NCBI GenBank assembly: GCA_007280825.1
Contig: QYQI01000106.1
Span: 1 to 7,581 of the forward strand
Direction of reading: 5' to 3'
DNA length: 7,581 bases
DNA from: Ignavibacteriales bacterium
Lineage (GTDB): Bacteria > Bacteroidota > Ignavibacteria > Ignavibacteriales > Melioribacteraceae
Part shown: in pieces, positions 5,203 to 7,581 of the stretch
How positions within the stretch are numbered: position 1 is the stretch's first letter
Layout: each line of letters opens with the position of its first letter
Made by a program: the position numbers and the translations under genes
Notes under the pieces: generated by a model
What the model saw: only the letters and a program-made list of their open reading frames with translations
What the model was told of the DNA's origin: nothing
Database searches by the model: none

Positions 5203-6075
5203 ATGAATTACATCTTTCACATTATAATTATGATCAATATTTACATCATTCTAACGACCAGCACTAATCTTCTTGTCGGAATGACGAACTTGTTATCTCT
5301 GGGGCAAGCAGCATTATATGGCATAGGCGCTTACTTAGCAGTTTTAGCTTTAATGGCATTGCATTTATCTCTGTTGCCAACTCTAATTTTTGTTATACTT
5401 GGAACATCCTTACTCAGTTTACTAGTAGCATACCCCTCGTTGAGATTACGCGGAGATTATTTCGTTCTTGCAACACTTGGTTTTCAATTAATTGTTTTTA
5501 CAATTTTATATAACTGGGTTTCTGTTACCAAGGGTCCTTATGGTATCCCAGGCATTCCATCTCTTGTTTTATTTGGAGATATTATTATCTCTGGAATTAT
5601 TCCTTACTTAATTCTTAGTTCAATCTTTGCTATTGGTGTTATAATAATCTTTTATAAGCTGATTCATTCACCTTTTGGAAGAGCATTAAAAGCAGTTCGA
5701 GACGATGAACTTTCTGCTCAAGCAATCGGAAGAAATGTTACTGCCTTGAAAATTTGGGCTTTTGTAGTATCAAGTGGATTTATCGGTATTAGCGGGTTAC
5801 TTTATGCTTCTTATGTAAGTTACATTGATCCGACCAGTTTCAACTTAGATGAAGCAATTTTTATTCTATCAGCTGTTATCATTGGCGGAACAGGAAATAT
5901 TAAAGGTCCGATTGTAGGGGCCGTTTTTGTAGTAGTGCTGCCAGAGTTGTTAAGGTTTGTGGGTCTACCCGATAGTGTGGCTGCAAATCTTAGACAAATT
6001 ATTTATGGTTTGATGATTATCATTCTTATGCGTTTACGTCCTCAGGGTTTAGCCGGAGAGTATGCACTAAAATGA
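5203..6075 (+). CDS. livM: Branched-chain amino acid/urea-type ABC importer permease, LivM-like
   Basis: A 290-residue membrane protein with strong LivM hallmarks: NLLSLGQAALYGIGAY (29-44), LRGDYFVLATLGF (82-94), TKGPYGIPGIP (109-119), the coupling loop SPFGRALKAVRDDELSAQAIG (156-176), IIGGTGNIKGPIVGA (226-240) and RPQGLAGE (279-286). It pairs with the preceding LivH-like subunit to form the transmembrane channel. The ATG at 5203 is chosen because it lies 2 nt after the livH-like stop and gives the family's normal N-terminus. A longer reading from 5110 would overlap livH by about 90 bp. The upstream AAGAAGAACGG gives only a weak ribosome binding site, so coupled translation is likely. The stop overlaps the next start as ATGA. 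Confidence 0.93.
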   Translation: MNYIFHIIIMINIYIILTTSTNLLVGMTNLLSLGQAALYGIGAYLAVLALMALHLSLLPTLIFVILGTSLLSLLVAYPSLRLRGDYFVLATLGFQLIVFTILYNWVSVTKGPYGIPGIPSLVLFGDIIISGIIPYLILSSIFAIGVIIIFYKLIHSPFGRALKAVRDDELSAQAIGRNVTALKIWAFVVSSGFIGISGLLYASYVSYIDPTSFNLDEAIFILSAVIIGGTGNIKGPIVGAVFVVVLPELLRFVGLPDSVAANLRQIIYGLMIIILMRLRPQGLAGEYALK

Positions 6076-6905
6076 ACAACGACACAATATTAAATATTGA
6101 TTCAATTCGTAAAAGTTTTGTGCGGAACATTGTTAATGTGCGCGGCAAAGATGAAGATGAAAGATTTTTTTTGCTGGAAGACATTGATCTGTTAGTTTCT
6201 AAAGGAAAAGTAACTGCTCTGATTGGTGGGAACGGTACAGGAAAAACAACTCTGTTTAATATTATTTCCGGTTTTTTCAATGCGGATGAAGGCAAGATTA
6301 GTTTCATGTCGTATGGTAAACATGTTGAGTTAACTGGAATTAATGCATATAAAATTGCGCGACTTGGTATCGGCAGAATGTTTCAAGATAATCATATTTT
6401 TCAGAATATGAGTGTGCTTGAAAATATGCTGATCGCAGATGATAAATTTTTTGGAGAAAGGCCATTTGAATCTATATTATTTTATAAAATAAATAATACC
6501 ATTGAAAAACAAAGAAAAGAAAAAGCTGAAAAAATCTTTGCCGAATTATTTGGCGATAATAATCCATTTTTGAAGATGAAAAATGAAAAAGCAAAAAATT
6601 TATCTTACGGACAGCAACGGCTTTTAGGTTTAGCTCGATTGTTAATGGGAGATTACAAATTATTATTATTAGATGAACCAACGAGTGGAGTTAACCCATT
6701 GGTGGTTGAAAAGATAAAGGAATTAATTAAATACTTTGTTGAACAAAAAGAATTAACAATTTTCTTAATTGAACATAATATGAACTTTGTTTTGGATGTT
6801 GCAGATTTCTGTCATTTTATGAGTAAAGGAATAATTGCCATGGGCGGAACCCCCGAAGATATTATTGGTAATCCTGAAGTTAGAAAAGCATATTTAGGAA
6901 TATGA
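6072..6905 (+). CDS. livG: Branched-chain amino acid/urea-type ABC importer ATPase, LivG-like
   Basis: A 277-residue ABC ATPase with complete motifs: Walker A GGNGTGKT (52-59), Q-loop Q105 in RMFQD, signature LSYGQQ (177-182), Walker B LLLLDEP with D201/E202, the D-loop region SGVNP, and H-loop H235. The C-terminal extension (GGTPEDIIGNPEVRKAYLG) is typical of LivG-type subunits and separates it from general ABC proteins. The family usually has GPNGAGKT; GGNGTGKT keeps the consensus but is divergent. About a dozen extra, highly charged residues (around 18-33, RNIVNVRGKDEDERFF) sit between the first strand and the usual LxDI strand. The ATG overlaps the livM-like stop (ATGA), which indicates translational coupling. 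It would energise import from the cytoplasmic face together with the LivF-like partner. Confidence 0.92.
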   Translation: MNNDTILNIDSIRKSFVRNIVNVRGKDEDERFFLLEDIDLLVSKGKVTALIGGNGTGKTTLFNIISGFFNADEGKISFMSYGKHVELTGINAYKIARLGIGRMFQDNHIFQNMSVLENMLIADDKFFGERPFESILFYKINNTIEKQRKEKAEKIFAELFGDNNPFLKMKNEKAKNLSYGQQRLLGLARLLMGDYKLLLLDEPTSGVNPLVVEKIKELIKYFVEQKELTIFLIEHNMNFVLDVADFCHFMSKGIIAMGGTPEDIIGNPEVRKAYLGI

Positions 6906-7581
6906 TGTTAAGCTTAAATAATATAAAAGCTGGTTATACAAAAGAGAATATGATTCTCAAAGGGATTGATTTAACTGTTTCTGAAAATGAAGTTCTTGCT
7001 GTAGTTGGGCAAAACGGTTCGGGTAAATCCACACTTGCTAAATCAATTTTGAATTTAGTGCCTTATTTAAAAGGTGAAATTGTTTTTAATAAAATTAACC
7101 TAACAAATAAAAATACATCTGAGATATCAAAACTTGGTATTGGCTTTTTTATGCAAGGCGGAAGAACATTTCTAAACCTTACTGTTGAGGAAAATCTTAT
7201 TTTTGCAAGTGGAGAAATGAATAAAAAAGATTACACCGAAAGACTATATACTGTTAAAACATATTTTGAGTTATTTGATAACGGTAGGATGAATTTACAT
7301 GCATCGTACTTAAGCGGTGGTGAACAGCACCAATTGGCTTTAGCAATGGTACTTATGCAGAAACCCAAATTTTTAATTCTTGATGAACCGAGTGCCGGAC
7401 TTTCACCTGCAAATGTAAAAAGCTTATACAACGCTCTCTACAAAATAAAAGAGAATGAAGTAAAAAGTATTTTAATTATTGAACAGAATGTAAACGCGGC
7501 AATTGAATTTAGCAACCGTGTTGTCCTATTGCAGGAAGGTAAAATTGTAAAAGAAGAATTAAGTAAAATCCTAAGCTCACC
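6905..7581 (+). CDS. livF: Branched-chain amino acid/urea-type ABC importer ATPase, LivF-like, cut by right edge
   Basis: The frame is open to the last base: 225 codons plus 2 nt. LivF proteins are usually about 235 residues, so only a short C-terminus is missing. Counting from the ATG at 6905, the motifs are Walker A GQNGSGKST (35-43), Q-loop Q84 in FFMQGG, signature LSGGEQ (136-141), Walker B FLILDEP (156-162), and IIEQN at 191-195. A glutamine replaces the H-loop histidine, which is the family norm for LivF, so this is not a defect. The livG stop (TGA 6903-6905) overlaps this ATG. An ATG directly upstream at 6902 is possible, but AGGA at 6896-6899 is better spaced (5 nt) for 6905. It is the second nucleotide-binding subunit of the importer. 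The binding protein may lie beyond the right edge. Confidence 0.92.
   Translation, partial: MLSLNNIKAGYTKENMILKGIDLTVSENEVLAVVGQNGSGKSTLAKSILNLVPYLKGEIVFNKINLTNKNTSEISKLGIGFFMQGGRTFLNLTVEENLIFASGEMNKKDYTERLYTVKTYFELFDNGRMNLHASYLSGGEQHQLALAMVLMQKPKFLILDEPSAGLSPANVKSLYNALYKIKENEVKSILIIEQNVNAAIEFSNRVVLLQEGKIVKEELSKILSS

Noticed and set aside
6026..6307. Minus-strand frame over the livM/livG junction
   Set aside because: Antisense shadow of two well-recognised genes.
6472..6681. Minus-strand frame inside livG
   Set aside because: Antisense to the LivG signature and Walker B region; no coding features.
7090..7300. Loss of the H-loop histidine in LivF as a defect
   Set aside because: Glutamine at this place (EQN) is normal for LivF-type ATPases.
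7231..7431. Minus-strand frame inside livF
   Set aside because: Antisense to conserved LivF motifs.
1..7581. CRISPR array
   Set aside because: The repeats seen are palindromic, dispersed and unevenly spaced inside genes; no regular repeat-spacer pattern.

Overview
The window is AT-rich, and two features suggest a member of the Bacteroidota/Ignavibacteriota neighbourhood. First, GC-rich palindromic repeats interrupt several reading frames. Second, the regulatory and mobility genes resemble those of integrative elements in that group. The placement is inferred from style and no marker gene confirms it.

Left half (1-2316, all genes on the minus strand): this looks like one end of an integrated mobile element. 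In transcription order it has a small excisionase/MerR-like helix-turn-helix protein (2008-2316, GTG start), a complete tyrosine recombinase (714-1877), and a primase of the archaeo-eukaryotic type (Prim-Pol domain) that starts 2 nt after the integrase stop and runs off the left edge. All three genes contain short palindromes translated in frame. In the integrase they account for a roughly 32-residue expansion of the catalytic domain and for a C-terminal tail.

Middle (2317-3966): the 157 bp upstream of the helix-turn-helix gene carries five copies of the heptamer ACTTTAT, arranged as two pairs at 10-bp pitch plus one single copy. It is a candidate operator or attachment-site arm array. The next gene (2474-3316, minus, GTG start) encodes a 280-residue protein with an N-terminal coiled coil, two similar W-K...HF segments that weakly recall RteC regulators, and a C-terminal membrane anchor. 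A 650-bp gene-poor stretch follows, holding several inverted repeats and a 42-codon ORF behind a perfect AGGAGG.

Right half (3967-7581, plus strand): a tight operon encodes a stand-alone response-regulator receiver followed by the four membrane and ATPase parts of a branched-chain amino acid/urea-type (HAAT) ABC importer: livH-, livM-, livG- and livF-like, the last cut by the right edge. Neighbouring genes overlap by a few bases or lie 1-2 nt apart, so they are probably translated together. No substrate-binding protein and no histidine kinase are present in the window. The strand switch and the confinement of palindromic inserts to 1-2316 suggest that the element/chromosome junction lies somewhere between about 2320 and 3960.
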